Notes under the pieces: model-generated
Database searches by the model: none
The model's input: the letters and a program-made list of their open reading frames with translations, nothing else
What the model was told of the DNA's origin: nothing
Position numbers and translations under genes: made by a program
Shown: piece after piece, positions 35,109-45,147 of the stretch
How the letters are laid out: every line of letters begins with the position of its first letter
Numbering within the stretch: the stretch's first letter is position 1
Source of the DNA: Acetobacter orleanensis
GTDB lineage: Bacteria > Pseudomonadota > Alphaproteobacteria > Acetobacterales > Acetobacteraceae
Direction of reading: 5' to 3'
NCBI RefSeq assembly: GCF_001581005.1
Contig: NZ_LHZV01000057.1
Span: forward strand, 19,773-83,772
DNA: 64,000 bases

Positions 35109-36794
35109 TTGCCCCTCGTGCTGAGCCGTCTGGCGTTCTGGCGGACCTCTCTGCCAAAAATACCGGCAAGCGATCCAGACCCGCAGCAAAGCCCAAAAAG
35201 CAGAGCGCGTCAGGCGGGCCTCATGCTGGGGATGGGCGCGCTTTCGGCGCTGGCTCTTCCGCCGGTCCATTGCCTGCCTATCCTCCTCCTTACCTTTCCT
35301 ATTTTGGGCTGCGCGCTCAATACGGCACCAAACTGGAAAAAAGCAGCTTGGGCCGGAGCGCTATTCGGGTTCGGATTTTACGCTGCCAATCTCTACTGGT
35401 TGGTCAATGCGGTGATGATCCGCGCGGAAGAGTTCTGGTGGTTTGTGCCCTTTCCCTCTTTGGGCTGCGCGCTCATTCTGGCCCCCATGGTTGCGGCCCC
35501 CGCAGCCTTGAGCCGTCTGGCTCCTGCCGGGCCGCGACGACTTCTGGCGTTTGCCGGGAGTTGGACGCTCTTCGATATGGGGCGTGTGTTTCTGTTCAGC
35601 GGATTTACGTGGAACCCCCTTGGTAGCGCTCTGGCGATTCCCGGCACAGTTGGAGACGTGCTCATTCAGCCCGCCGCATGGATTGGCGTGGATGGGCTGA
35701 CCCTTTTTGTTGTGCTGGGCGCTCTGTTTGGTGGCGCGGCACTACAGGATGCCATCCGCGCCAGAACTGATCACCCATGCCGGTTTTTCCCTCACCGGGT
35801 TGACCGCCTGCGCATTGCAGCGTGTTTCGTCGCAGTTATCGGTATCAGCTTGGCAGCGAGTATGATCCGGCTGCACAGCGTGCATCCTGTCGGCGAGCCC
35901 GGCCCCATTGCCGTGCTGGTGCAAGGCAATGTGCCGGAGACGGAAAAAGTCGGGCACCTGAACCCGCGTGATATTTTTACCCGTTACCTGCACCTGACAG
36001 CAGACGGTGTTCTTCAGGCCCACAAGCTGCAACCACGCTCCGATTTTCCGGACGCCGTGACGCGGCCTATCGTCTTTTTATGGCCGGAAACATCTTTCCC
36101 CGGTTCCACACTGTTGCAGGACAGCCCGCGCGCGCGCCGCATGATTATGAACTGGGCACCGGGTGCAGATGCCGGATTTATTGGGGCTCTGCGCGTTGAT
36201 GAGGATGGGCGCTACCGGAATTCCGTTCTGGCACTCGCCCCTGATGGCGATATTACCGCTATTTACGACAAAGCCCGGCTGGTTCCGTTTGGTGAATATC
36301 AACCGCCCTTCATTCCGTTGCAAATTGTCCCTCAAGGCGGCATGGCAGCAGGACCCGGTGCACAGACATGGCATGTGCCGGGCCTCCCACCCGTGGGGCC
36401 ACTGGTCTGTTATGAGGTTATTTTCTCCGGTCTGACAGTCAATGGGCATGACCGCCCACGCTGGCTGGCCAACGTGACAAACGATGGCTGGTTTGGGAAC
36501 AGCGCAGGGCCACGTCAGCACCTTTCCTCGGTCAGGCTGCGTGCTGTGGAAGAAGGGCTTCCTATCGCGCGCGCCGCCAATACCGGCATTTCCATTGCAT
36601 ATGATGGGTTCGGGCATGAACTCGCCCGCCTTGGGTGGGGAAAGACCGGCACCCTTGTTGTGTCACTACCCGCAGCCTTGCCCGCGCCCCTGTTTGCACA
36701 ATATGGCCGCACCCTACCAGCTCTTCTGAGTCTTGCTGTTTTTCTGGCTGCCTTTATCCGTCCGCGCCGCAAATCTGAAAAAACAGGCCGATAA
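35109..36794 (+). CDS. lnt: Apolipoprotein N-acyltransferase
   Basis: 561-residue inner-membrane enzyme that adds the third acyl chain to lipoproteins. Several N-terminal hydrophobic helices are followed by the periplasmic nitrilase-like domain, with the Glu-Lys-Cys catalytic set in FLWPETSFPGS, YDKARLVPFGEYQPP and LVCYEVIFSG. A last hydrophobic helix (ALLSLAVFLAAFI) precedes a basic tail. The start is uncertain: TTG at 35109 or GTG at 35118, neither with a good ribosome binding site. It follows the olsB-like gene by 21 bases. Confidence 0.93.
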   Translation: MPLVLSRLAFWRTSLPKIPASDPDPQQSPKSRARQAGLMLGMGALSALALPPVHCLPILLLTFPILGCALNTAPNWKKAAWAGALFGFGFYAANLYWLVNAVMIRAEEFWWFVPFPSLGCALILAPMVAAPAALSRLAPAGPRRLLAFAGSWTLFDMGRVFLFSGFTWNPLGSALAIPGTVGDVLIQPAAWIGVDGLTLFVVLGALFGGAALQDAIRARTDHPCRFFPHRVDRLRIAACFVAVIGISLAASMIRLHSVHPVGEPGPIAVLVQGNVPETEKVGHLNPRDIFTRYLHLTADGVLQAHKLQPRSDFPDAVTRPIVFLWPETSFPGSTLLQDSPRARRMIMNWAPGADAGFIGALRVDEDGRYRNSVLALAPDGDITAIYDKARLVPFGEYQPPFIPLQIVPQGGMAAGPGAQTWHVPGLPPVGPLVCYEVIFSGLTVNGHDRPRWLANVTNDGWFGNSAGPRQHLSSVRLRAVEEGLPIARAANTGISIAYDGFGHELARLGWGKTGTLVVSLPAALPAPLFAQYGRTLPALLSLAVFLAAFIRPRRKSEKTGR

Positions 36795-37035
36795 AGCAAA
36801 TTACTCTTTTCCGTTTAAAGACGTTTATTGGCCGAAATGACACCATGAGATGTTTTAATTTCAAATTAATCTTTTATAGTATTATGTAATAATATCCCCA
36901 CAAAAGTAATGTTATATTTATTTTAATGTTTTTTATAATCTTCATTTTTAAACATCATGATTCTTCACAATTTTTAAAAATAAAGCCTCATCCTGCTTTG
37001 GGAAACTTAACGAATGGTTTATAAACCTTGGTGCT
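36795..37035. other. AT-rich intergenic promoter region
   Basis: 240 bases that are visibly AT-rich compared with flanking genes, with many A/T runs (for example around 36850-36990) and tataat-like hexamers (tataat at 36931-36936, among others). No gene is apparent. It may be a promoter bound by nucleoid proteins or a trace of foreign DNA. Confidence 0.5.
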
Positions 37036-37599
37036 TTGGTGTATAAAATAGCCCCTCCTCTGACGAGAAACGTCGTGATAGAAACAGCCTCCCTCTTACC
37101 TACTAACAAATCTTCCAACCCTCGGGCCGGTTCTGTTGATATGCACGTTGGGCGTCGTATTCGGCTCAGGCGTACGCTCTTAGGGCTCTCGCAGGAAAAA
37201 CTGGGGGAAGCCCTCGGTATTACATTTCAACAGGTGCAGAAATATGAACGGGGAGCCAATCGAGTAGGAGCTTCCCGCCTTTATGATCTGGCATCCGCTC
37301 TGGATGTGCCAATCAGCTTTTTCTTTGATGATATGCCAACTTTTGGGAAAGCACCGGACCATAAAACTCAGTCGGCTCCCTCTGGTGGCTTTGCACAAAA
37401 CCGCAAGCCATTTGAAACGCCTTTTCAGACCGGGACAGCCTCTGTGTTTTCAGATCAGGAAGCGTCCCTGTTCTCCCGCAAGGAAACAATTGAGCTGATC
37501 CGGGCTTATTATCGTATTCCTGATCCGGTAGTACGGAAACGCGTTCTGGAGTTGGTGCGCTCCATGGCACCCGCCCCGGACGAAGATACATCGCCCTAA
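37036..37599 (+). CDS. XRE-family helix-turn-helix transcriptional regulator
   Basis: About 187 residues from a TTG/GTG pair at 37036/37039, shorter if started later. The helix-turn-helix is clear: HVGRRIRLRRTLLGLSQEKLGEALGITFQQVQKYERGANRVGASRLYDLASAL, the conserved alphaproteobacterial type with the FQQVQKYE recognition helix. The C-terminal half is linker plus an amphipathic segment (ETIELIRAYYRIPDPVVRKRVLELV). It is preceded by an unusually AT-rich 240-base region. The target is unknown; relatives control motility, exopolysaccharide or stress genes. Confidence 0.82.
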   Translation: MVYKIAPPLTRNVVIETASLLPTNKSSNPRAGSVDMHVGRRIRLRRTLLGLSQEKLGEALGITFQQVQKYERGANRVGASRLYDLASALDVPISFFFDDMPTFGKAPDHKTQSAPSGGFAQNRKPFETPFQTGTASVFSDQEASLFSRKETIELIRAYYRIPDPVVRKRVLELVRSMAPAPDEDTSP

Positions 37600-37630
37600 A
37601 AACAAAAAGGGACGACCACAGTCGTCCCCC
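37600..37630 (-). terminator. Terminator of the DUF2076 gene
   Basis: Perfect 8-bp stem gggacgac (37609-37616) / gtcgtccc (37621-37628) with loop caca. On the minus strand it is followed by tttttgttttt; on the plus strand the following ccctg gives no T-tract, so it mainly serves the minus gene. Confidence 0.75.
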
Positions 37631-37642
37631 TGTTAATGGAGA

Positions 37643-38407
37643 TCAGAATTCCTGATCGCCACCCCAGTCACCACCGGCGTCTCCGCCCCAATCACTGCTT
37701 CCGGCGTCAAAGCCCGGATCAGCCGAAGTCCCGGCCCCGGCAAATGGGTCAGCCCCCGCACCGTCTCCATAATTGTTATTGATAATGGTTTCACCCGGCT
37801 GGCCAGCGCCCCATCCGGCATCTGCTCCACCGCCGTGATGACCGCTGAACAGATCCGTCAGAGCATTGGCTGCCAGCATCCCACCAGCAACACCCGTTGC
37901 GGTTGAAAGAGCGGTGCCAAGAAAACCCGTGCCACTCCGGAACATGCCGGGCTGCGCCCCATAAGGCAGCGGCTGTGGCTGATACTGCGGGGCTGCCGCC
38001 GGACGACCATCCCAGCCCGGAGGAGCGGCCTGCTGCGACTGAGGCTGTGCGCCACGCTGACCGCCCCCAAACAGACCACCCAGAAACCCACCGCCACCAG
38101 CGGGAGCCTGCTGTGCCTGTGACTGCGCCTGTTGCACCGCCTGCTGGGCTTGCTGAAGCTGGAACTGAAGTTGCTGGATGCGGTTCTGTGCTTCTACCAG
38201 CGCCATTTCCTGCACGACCGCCATCTGCGTAATGCGGTAGCGGGCTTCCGGGTATTGTTGGAATTCCTGCGCCAGAAATCTGTCTGCTTCCGGGTCTACC
38301 GGCGGCAGACTAGGCTGTGTGCTGGGCACACTCCCAAAGCCGGACTGGGACGCACCGCCCACTCTGGCTACAAATTTCGCAATGAGGTCACGTTCCTCGT
38401 TGGTCAT
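37643..38407 (-). CDS. DUF2076 domain protein
   Basis: 254-residue protein of the DUF2076 family, beginning MTNEERDLIAKFVARVGG. A Gln-rich coiled coil (about residues 65-100, NRIQQLQFQLQQAQQAVQQAQ) is followed by Gly/Pro/Gln-rich low-complexity segments with GGGFLGGLFGGG and a short hydrophobic piece (ATGVAGGMLAANAL), then an Asp/Gly-rich tail ending in GGDWGGDQEF. These proteins are common in alphaproteobacteria and have no assigned role, although they are sometimes called periplasmic ligand-binding sensors. It lacks a classical signal peptide. Confidence 0.85.
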   Translation of the reverse strand: MTNEERDLIAKFVARVGGASQSGFGSVPSTQPSLPPVDPEADRFLAQEFQQYPEARYRITQMAVVQEMALVEAQNRIQQLQFQLQQAQQAVQQAQSQAQQAPAGGGGFLGGLFGGGQRGAQPQSQQAAPPGWDGRPAAAPQYQPQPLPYGAQPGMFRSGTGFLGTALSTATGVAGGMLAANALTDLFSGHHGGGADAGWGAGQPGETIINNNYGDGAGADPFAGAGTSADPGFDAGSSDWGGDAGGDWGGDQEF

Positions 38408-38648
38408 CTCTCTTTATCCCTGCCTGTGGCATATGCTGCCAGCGTGATGCACTATACACACCGTTACCGCCCTACTCTGTCCAAGATGTGGCGAGGCGGC
38501 AAGAGCGTTGCAAGAGGCGAACGGCTGGGAGTTTCATGCCTTCTCTTCCTGAATGCCTCGTGCCCCTGTATGGTAGATGCGCCGTGCGCTGTACGCGCAC
38601 ATTCTAACTGCCACATTGACTGTCATACTGCGGAGTTTCACCCTGACC

Positions 38649-39533
38649 ATGGACCCGGCGTCTCCCCGCCCTACCGAGCGGCCTCTCTCCTTTCAGGACC
38701 TGATCCTGACCCTGCACCAGTTCTGGTCAAAACAGGGGTGCGCCATTCTCCAGCCCTATGATCAGGAAATTGGTGCGGGCACGCTCTCCCCCCACACCAC
38801 GCTGCGCGCGCTGGGCAGCACGCCATGGAAGGCCGCCTATGTGCAGCCCTGCCGCCGCCCGTCTGATGGCCGTTATGGTGAAAACCCAAACCGGCTCCAG
38901 CATTATTACCAGTATCAGGTTTTGCTGAAGCCCACCCCGGAAGAAAGCCAGAAACTGCTGCTGGACAGCTACCGCGCCATCGGGATTGACCCGAACCGGC
39001 ATGATATCCGCTTTGTGGAAGATGACTGGGAAAACCCGACCATCGGCGCGTGGGGTCTGGGCTGGGAAGTCTGGTGTGACGGCATGGAAGTCACCCAGTT
39101 CACCTATTTCCAGCAGGTTGGCGGCATTCCCGTGGTTCTGCCCTCCACGGAGCTGACCTACGGACTGGAACGTCTGGCTATGTATGTGCAGGGCGTCGAG
39201 AACGTTTATGACCTCGATTACAACGGTACCGGCCTGACCTACGGGGATGTCTTCCTGCGCGCTGAACAGGATTATTCCCGGCACAATTTTGAACTGGCGG
39301 ATACGGACCTGCTGTTCCGCCATTTTGCCGATGCGGAAAAAGAAAGTGTGGCACTGGCGGAAGCCGGTGTGGCCCAGCCTGCCTATGACCAGTGCCTAAA
39401 GGCCAGCCATCTGTTCAATCTGCTGGATGCGCGCGGCGTGATCAGCGTGAGTGAACGCGCGTCTTATATTGGCCGTGTGCGGACGCTGGCGAAATTATGC
39501 TGTGAGACATGGCTGGCTGGCGAGGACAAATAA
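38649..39533 (+). CDS. glyQ: Glycyl-tRNA synthetase alpha subunit
   Basis: 294-residue catalytic subunit of the alpha2beta2-type GlyRS. Near-canonical stretches include [63 protein letters not shown] and [25 protein letters not shown]. The frame is open from 38577, but the ATG at 38649 gives the family start. It precedes glyS by four bases. Confidence 0.97.
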   Translation: MDPASPRPTERPLSFQDLILTLHQFWSKQGCAILQPYDQEIGAGTLSPHTTLRALGSTPWKAAYVQPCRRPSDGRYGENPNRLQHYYQYQVLLKPTPEESQKLLLDSYRAIGIDPNRHDIRFVEDDWENPTIGAWGLGWEVWCDGMEVTQFTYFQQVGGIPVVLPSTELTYGLERLAMYVQGVENVYDLDYNGTGLTYGDVFLRAEQDYSRHNFELADTDLLFRHFADAEKESVALAEAGVAQPAYDQCLKASHLFNLLDARGVISVSERASYIGRVRTLAKLCCETWLAGEDK

Positions 39534-39537
39534 GATC

Positions 39538-41610
39538 ATGCCCGAACTGCTGATAGAACTTTTTTCAGAAGAAATCCCCGCCCGCATGCAGCAGCAGGCC
39601 GGTGAGACCCTGCTGCGCCTGCTGTCTGACGCACTGGCTCCGCTGAACCCGAAAGATGCTGTGGCCTATACCGGCCCGCGCCGTATTGCGGCCTCCTGCA
39701 CGCTGGACGCTAGTGTGCCCGGCCGCACCGTGTCTGAACGCGGCCCGCGTGAAGGCGCGCCGGAAAAGGCTCTGGAAGGCTTTACCCGCAAACATGGCGT
39801 GACACAGGATGCCCTGACCTTGCAAAACGGCTTCTGGGTGCTGGAGCGGGACGAACCCGCCCTCAGCGCCAAAGCCCATCTTGCCACCATCATGCCGGAC
39901 CTGCTGCGCCGCTTCCCGTGGCCCAAATCCATGCGCTGGGGACAGGGCAGCGCCTTTACGTGGGTGCGCCCGCTGCGCCGTATCCTGTGCCTTCTGGATG
40001 GTGAGACGGTGCCGTTCTCTCTGGCTCTTTCCGGGACGCAGGGTGACGACAATGGCCACCACCTTCAGTCCGGCAACCAGACGGAAGGTCATCGCTTCCT
40101 CTCCCCCGGTGCTGTGGCTGTCAGCAGCGTTGCAGACTGGCAGGACACGCTGAAAACCCGCCATGTGCAAGTGCATGCGGCAGACCGCCGGGAAGCCATT
40201 GTGAAGGGTCTGACGGCTCTTGCGACCGCGGAAGGTCTGGCCCTTGTGCCGGATACGGGGCTGGTGGATGAGGTGGCCGGACTGGTGGAATGGCCGGTGC
40301 CGTTCCTCGGCCGGATTGATGAAAAATACATGGATCTGCCCGCCGAGGTGATGCAGGTCTCCATGCGCGTCAACCAGCGTTACTTCGCCCTGCGGAACGG
40401 TGATGGCTCCGCAGCACCGCGCTTTGCCTTTGTAGCCAATATTGTCCCGGCGGATGACGGCACGCTGATTGTGACCGGCAATGAGCGCGTGCTCCGCGCC
40501 CGCTTTGCCGATGCCCGCCACTTCTGGGATCTGGACCGCAAGCAGACCCTAGCCTCCCGCCTCGGTGCGCTGGATGCCATTACCTTCCACGCAAAGCTTG
40601 GCAGTCAGGGAGAACGCACACGCCGCATGGTGCGGCTGGCCGGACTGATTGCGCCTATGATTGGGGCGTCCAAAGCCGAGTGCGAACGTGCGGCGGAACT
40701 GAGCAAAACCGATCTGACGACCGGCATGGTCGGGGAATTCCCGGAACTGCAGGGCGTGATGGGCGGCTATTACGCGCAGCATGACGGAGAGGCTCCGGCT
40801 GTCTGTCAGGCCATTACCGAGCAGTATATGCCGCGTAGCCCCGGTGATACGGTGCCGACAGCTCCGGTTTCCATCGTGCTGGGGCTGGCCGACCGCTTTG
40901 ATATGCTGGCTGCATTTTTTGCCGCAGGTGAAAAGCCATCTGGTTCAGGTGATCCGTTTGGCTTGCGTCGCGCAGCACTTGGCATTATCCGCCTGATCCG
41001 TGAAAACAGCCTGCGTCTGGATCTGGTCAAGCTGTTCCTGCTGGCTGCGGAAGCCTTGCCAGAGTCCTTGCGGGATGCACCCGATCTGGCTCTCCTGCCG
41101 CAGTTTATGGCGGAGCGTCTGCGCGTCCAGTTACGCTCGGAAGGGGCACGGTATGACTGTCTAGCCGCCATTTCCACCGGCAATACCGACACGGACATCA
41201 CCCGCCTTCTGGCCCGCGCGCAGGCGCTGGAAACCATGCTGGAAACGGAGGACGGCAAGAACCTTCTGGCCGCTACCCGCCGCGCCGCCAACATCCTGCG
41301 GATTGAAGACCGCAAGGATGGCCCGCATGAGGGCGCGCCGGATGCCACCTTGTTTGCCCAGCCCGAAGAACAGGCTCTGGCCGCAACGCTGGACCGCGTT
41401 GAACCCGCGGTGGAAAAGGCGTTTGCAGAAGAACGCTTTACCGACGCCATGCGCGAGGCCGCCAGCCTGCGCGCACCGCTGGACCAGTTCTTTGAAGCAG
41501 TGACGGTAAACGCACCCGAGGCTCCCCTGCGCCTCAACCGTCTGCGGTTGCTGGCTCGTCTGGGACGGATGATGCGTCTGATTGCGGATTTCAGCCAGAT
41601 TGAAGGGTAA
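39538..41610 (+). CDS. glyS: Glycyl-tRNA synthetase beta subunit
   Basis: 690-residue tRNA-binding subunit. It begins MPELLIELFSEEIPARMQQQ, the typical start, and contains YTGPRRIA, WPKSMRW, VQVHAADRR and the HD-like AKLGSQGERTRRM...KTDLTTGMVGEFPELQGVMGGYYA region, ending in a C-terminal anticodon-binding-like helical domain. A frame opening at 39451 overlaps glyQ but lacks family similarity before 39538. Confidence 0.97.
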   Translation: MPELLIELFSEEIPARMQQQAGETLLRLLSDALAPLNPKDAVAYTGPRRIAASCTLDASVPGRTVSERGPREGAPEKALEGFTRKHGVTQDALTLQNGFWVLERDEPALSAKAHLATIMPDLLRRFPWPKSMRWGQGSAFTWVRPLRRILCLLDGETVPFSLALSGTQGDDNGHHLQSGNQTEGHRFLSPGAVAVSSVADWQDTLKTRHVQVHAADRREAIVKGLTALATAEGLALVPDTGLVDEVAGLVEWPVPFLGRIDEKYMDLPAEVMQVSMRVNQRYFALRNGDGSAAPRFAFVANIVPADDGTLIVTGNERVLRARFADARHFWDLDRKQTLASRLGALDAITFHAKLGSQGERTRRMVRLAGLIAPMIGASKAECERAAELSKTDLTTGMVGEFPELQGVMGGYYAQHDGEAPAVCQAITEQYMPRSPGDTVPTAPVSIVLGLADRFDMLAAFFAAGEKPSGSGDPFGLRRAALGIIRLIRENSLRLDLVKLFLLAAEALPESLRDAPDLALLPQFMAERLRVQLRSEGARYDCLAAISTGNTDTDITRLLARAQALETMLETEDGKNLLAATRRAANILRIEDRKDGPHEGAPDATLFAQPEEQALAATLDRVEPAVEKAFAEERFTDAMREAASLRAPLDQFFEAVTVNAPEAPLRLNRLRLLARLGRMMRLIADFSQIEG

Positions 41611-41637
41611 GTCCTTTTTCCTGCTTCTGCTGTAAGC

Positions 41638-41677
41638 AAAAAAGGGAGAGAGAGCAGTCCGCTTTGTCTCCCTTTTT
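41638..41677 (+). terminator. Terminator of glyQS
   Basis: Perfect 10-bp stem aaaagggaga (41640-41649) / tctccctttt (41667-41676) with a 17-base loop, the right arm ending in a T-run. Confidence 0.7.
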
Positions 41678-41731
41678 ATGAAAATTCTTTTCTTTCTGAT
41701 GAATTTTTTAGATTTCTAATGCCTATTGTTC

Positions 41732-42064
41732 TTAGCTTAACCGGGTACCATCAGCCACAGGCTGCTCCAGAGCCGCCAGCACAACGCCCTCTTCCGTTTC
41801 AAACCCTGAAAGCAGGAACTGAGAGCGAAACGGGCCAATCTGTTTTTCTGGAAAATTGATAATCCCGATAATCTGCCGCCCGATCAGGGCGTCTGGCGTA
41901 TAAAGCTGTGTGACCTGCGCGCTGGTTTTAAGAACGCCATAGGGTCCAAAATCTGCCCAGATTTTATAAGCAGGCTTCCGCGCTTCCGGGAACGGTTCTA
42001 CACGCTGAATAGTGCCTGTCACCATCATGATTTTTTCAAAATCTGACCAGACAATCCGCTCCAT
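41732..42064 (-). CDS. csaA: CsaA-type tRNA-binding-domain protein
   Basis: 110-residue single OB-fold protein of the CsaA/YgjH group, related to the C-terminal domain of methionyl-tRNA synthetase. Motifs: [26 protein letters not shown], then [24 protein letters not shown]. CsaA proteins act as export-related chaperones or bind tRNA. The ATG at 42064 has an aggag site 9 bases upstream; the frame remains open to 42151. Confidence 0.85.
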   Translation of the reverse strand: MERIVWSDFEKIMMVTGTIQRVEPFPEARKPAYKIWADFGPYGVLKTSAQVTQLYTPDALIGRQIIGIINFPEKQIGPFRSQFLLSGFETEEGVVLAALEQPVADGTRLS

Positions 42065-42118
42065 AAACACCGCTCCTGCTCTTTCCTGACGCACGCGCAT
42101 GCTCACTTCCAGCACGCA

Positions 42119-42157
42119 CAAAAAAAGCGTGTGACCGGCAAAGGGCCACACGCTTTC
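42119..42157 (-). terminator. Terminator of the DUF1328 gene
   Basis: Perfect 10-bp stem aaagcgtgtg (42124-42133) / cacacgcttt (42147-42156). On the minus strand the stem is followed by further T residues (41-strand a-run at 42120-42126). It lies between the small membrane protein gene and csaA. Confidence 0.7.
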
Positions 42158-42228
42158 CTATTTTAAACACTCTCGTATAACAAAAGGCTACCCACACATT
42201 TTCTCAAAAATAGTGAGCAGACTCTAAA

Positions 42229-42396
42229 CTACACACGCGGGCGGCCAAAGAAGAAGCTCACTACCAGCAGCACGACAAAAACAAACAGCAGGATTTTAGC
42301 AATACCTGCAAAGCTTGATGCTGCCCCGCCAAACCCGAACAGCGAAGCAATCAACGCCAGAATCAGAAAGGTCAGAACCCACCGTAAAATAGCCAT
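42229..42396 (-). CDS. DUF1328-family small membrane protein
   Basis: A 55-residue protein encoded between 42396 (ATG) and 42229 (TAG). It starts [20 protein letters not shown], continues with a Gly/Ala turn ([14 protein letters not shown]), has a second hydrophobic helix ([16 protein letters not shown]) and ends GRPRV. This is the two-helix hairpin layout of DUF1328/YtjA proteins. A ggaga ribosome binding site precedes the start. Family members are stress-induced small membrane proteins without known mechanism. Confidence 0.88.
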   Translation of the reverse strand: MAILRWVLTFLILALIASLFGFGGAASSFAGIAKILLFVFVVLLVVSFFFGRPRV

Positions 42397-42594
42397 CTCA
42401 TCTCTCCATCAAGACCATAGCAGTTTCTCCGGAAAAACATCCGGCTTTGTGCTTCTCCGGTCTAACGCAGAGAAATCAGAAAAGTTCTCTCGGTTTGGAA
42501 ACGAGATGCGTCATGCTGTCTGTCAGAAAGATCAGCACACCTCGCGAGCCTCCGGCCCGAGTGGTATAACAGACCGCGCCGGACAGACTGCTCG

Positions 42595-43359
42595 TTAGTG
42601 GCCTTCAGCCCCCGGAATGATGTCATACCCCGCACTCCCCGGAGCTGGCCCCCGCGGCACGACACTGCCCCCATCAACGCCAACCATCTGGCTGGAGGTG
42701 GGACCAATTTCGCGTGCGTCAATCGCTGTTCCCAACTCCCCACTGCTGCCGGTACCAACAGCGTAGAGCGTCTGTCCCGGCTTAAGCCATGCGGCAAGAC
42801 GAGCGGCCTCACGCGGCAGCAGATAGATCACGGAATGGTCTTTCAACACCGCGCCGTTCAACTGGCCATCCAGATCATAAAGCGGCATCCAGACTTCCCC
42901 ATGCAGAACCAAATCCGGCCCGGCAATCATCTCGGTGGAATGGCGCGGCATAGCGATAAACGTATCCTGCATGCCACGGCCACGCGGGCTGGTCAGCCCG
43001 AAAGCCCGGATAATAGGCAGCGTGCGACCTTTCAGGCCGCGAATGTCCACTGTGTCACCGGGTTTGATCAACCCGGCCAGCGTGTGGCCCTGATCCGGCG
43101 AGATAAACACCTGTGTGCCGTCATTCAGCACAAAGCCCATCACGCTACCATGGGAGGATGGCAAAAACTGCACAACCTGACCGCTGAAGTGAGGCAGGCC
43201 TGACAGGTCATAAACCCCGGCAGCTTCCTTTTCTGTCACCGTCTGATGAGAGGCGAAATTTGCGGCATTCTGCTGCCCAGCGGGAGCCTTTTGGGCTGGT
43301 GCGGCAAAGGCGACAGAAGAAGCCAGAAGGAAAGCAGGAAGGGAGAACAGATGGCGCAT
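42595..43359 (-). CDS. Exported protein with two internal repeats, unknown function
   Basis: 254-residue protein with a signal peptide (MRHLFSLPAFLLASSVAFAA). Two segments are similar to each other: residues ~58-110 (FSGQVVQF...GFVLNDGTQVFI...LAGLIKPGDTVDIRGLKG) and ~152-205 (LHGEVWMP...GAVLKDHSVIYL...LAAWLKPGQTLYAVGTG). Each has the pattern G-V...G-x-VL-x-D...I...LA..LKPG-T, which suggests two small beta-barrel (OB-like) domains in tandem. No family is recognised. It stands alone between the DUF1328 gene and purH. Confidence 0.75.
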   Translation of the reverse strand: MRHLFSLPAFLLASSVAFAAPAQKAPAGQQNAANFASHQTVTEKEAAGVYDLSGLPHFSGQVVQFLPSSHGSVMGFVLNDGTQVFISPDQGHTLAGLIKPGDTVDIRGLKGRTLPIIRAFGLTSPRGRGMQDTFIAMPRHSTEMIAGPDLVLHGEVWMPLYDLDGQLNGAVLKDHSVIYLLPREAARLAAWLKPGQTLYAVGTGSSGELGTAIDAREIGPTSSQMVGVDGGSVVPRGPAPGSAGYDIIPGAEGH

Positions 43360-43476
43360 GGATCAACCAGTTAGAAAAACCCGGCCTGAAATGTGACACA
43401 GTTCAGGCCAGAATAAGGAAGACTTTGCGCCATTGTTCGTCAGGAATGGCTTTCCGGCAAGAGCCGGAAAAGCGTG

Positions 43477-45054
43477 TCAGTGGCGGAAATGACGCATACC
43501 GGTAAAGACCATGGCAATGCCTGCGGCATCGGCAGCAGCAATCACCTCGTCATCCCGGATGGAGCCACCCGGCTGGATGACCGCCGTTGCACCAGCCGCC
43601 ACAATGGTTTCTAGACCATCCGCAAAGGGGAAGAAGGCGTCAGACGCCGCAACAGACCCCCGCGTGAGCGGTGCATCCAGACCCGCGGCCTTAGCGGCCT
43701 CACCACTTTTGCTGGCGGCAATACGGGCGGAGTCAACGCGGCTCATCTGGCCCGCGCCGATGCCAACCGTGGCATCATTTTTTGCATAAACAATCGCATT
43801 AGACTTCACGTGCTTCGCCACACGGAAGGCAAATTTCAGGTCTTCCATTTCCTGCGCGGACGGTGCGCGTTTGGTCACCACCCGTAGGGACTCGGGGGCG
43901 ATCTGCCCGTTGTCGCGCGTCTGCGCCAGAAAACCACCCGCCACAGAACGCACAACCACACCAGACGCAGCAGGGTCCGGCAGGCCGCCCGTCAACAGCA
44001 GACGCAGGTTTTTCTTGCGGGCCAGAACTTCTTTTGCGGCGTCATCCGCACCCGGGGCGACAATGACCTCGGTGAAAATACCCGCAATTTTGGTGGCCGT
44101 TTCTGCGTCCAGCGTGCGATTAAGGGCGACAATCCCGCCAAAAGCCGAAACAGGGTCACACCGCAGCGCGCTCTCCCAGCAGGCAGAAAGCGTATCACCC
44201 ACAGCCACACCACACGGGTTGGCGTGTTTGACAATCACCACAGCCGGACGGTCAAACTCGGCCACAGCTTCAAACGCCGCATCCGTATCATTGATATTGT
44301 TGTAGGACAGAGCCTTGCCCTGTACCTGCACAGCCGTCGCCACGCCGGGGCGCGTGCTGCCGTCCTTGTAGAAAGCCGCCTGCTGATGCGGGTTTTCACC
44401 ATAGCGCAGCACTTCCGCCCGCTGGCCCGCCAGCACAAAGCGTTCCGGCAGCGTGTCCTGCGCCTGCGCGGCAAACCATGCGGCAATCGCAGCATCATAG
44501 GCTGCCGTGCGCGCATAAGCGGCCCCGGCATAAGCGCGGCGCATGTCCAGCGTGCTGCCGCCCTGCCCCAGAGCCTCAATCAGCCCGGCATATTGCGCCG
44601 TATCGGTCAGCACCACCACATGGCCATGGTTCTTGGCTGCGGCACGGATCAGAGCTGGGCCGCCAATATCGATATTTTCAATACAGTCTTCAGCGCCTGC
44701 GCCGGAAGCGACCGTTTTTTCAAACGGGTAGAGATTGACCGCCACCAGATCAATCGGCGCGATTTGGTGCTCTTCCATCTGCGCGACATGGGCAGGCAGG
44801 TCACGCCGCCCGAGAATCCCGCCGTGGATCTGCGGCACGAGCGTTTTCACGCGGCCATCCAGAATTTCCGGGAAGCCGGTATGGTCAGAGACCTCTGTGA
44901 CGGGAAGCCCGGCTTCACGCAGAGCGCGGGCAGAACCACCTGTGGAAAGGATTTCCGCACCGTGCGCAACCAGCGCGCGACCGAGGTCAAGAAGACCTGT
45001 CTTATCGGAAACAGAAATTAACGCGCGGCGCACGGGTTGCGTCGTCTGGCTCAT
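43477..45054 (-). CDS. purH: Bifunctional AICAR formyltransferase/IMP cyclohydrolase
   Basis: 525-residue enzyme catalysing the last two steps to IMP. The N-terminal cyclohydrolase domain begins [20 protein letters not shown] and contains STGGSARAL; the C-terminal formyltransferase domain carries [30 protein letters not shown] and ending [29 protein letters not shown]. The start at 45054 ([10 protein letters not shown]) is preferred over 45099. The stop lies next to an imperfect hairpin (43451-43476). Confidence 0.97.
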   Translation of the reverse strand: MSQTTQPVRRALISVSDKTGLLDLGRALVAHGAEILSTGGSARALREAGLPVTEVSDHTGFPEILDGRVKTLVPQIHGGILGRRDLPAHVAQMEEHQIAPIDLVAVNLYPFEKTVASGAGAEDCIENIDIGGPALIRAAAKNHGHVVVLTDTAQYAGLIEALGQGGSTLDMRRAYAGAAYARTAAYDAAIAAWFAAQAQDTLPERFVLAGQRAEVLRYGENPHQQAAFYKDGSTRPGVATAVQVQGKALSYNNINDTDAAFEAVAEFDRPAVVIVKHANPCGVAVGDTLSACWESALRCDPVSAFGGIVALNRTLDAETATKIAGIFTEVIVAPGADDAAKEVLARKKNLRLLLTGGLPDPAASGVVVRSVAGGFLAQTRDNGQIAPESLRVVTKRAPSAQEMEDLKFAFRVAKHVKSNAIVYAKNDATVGIGAGQMSRVDSARIAASKSGEAAKAAGLDAPLTRGSVAASDAFFPFADGLETIVAAGATAVIQPGGSIRDDEVIAAADAAGIAMVFTGMRHFRH

Positions 45055-45147
45055 GGGGCGGACCTTTCGCACAGCTAAACCTGAAGTAAAGCGGCTCATT
45101 AACCAACAAGCCGCTTCAGGGCAACCTTGCGCGCTCCGGAAAGAGCC

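Noticed and set aside
43451..43476. Imperfect hairpin after purH as a terminator
   Set aside because: It has a bulge and is not followed by T residues.
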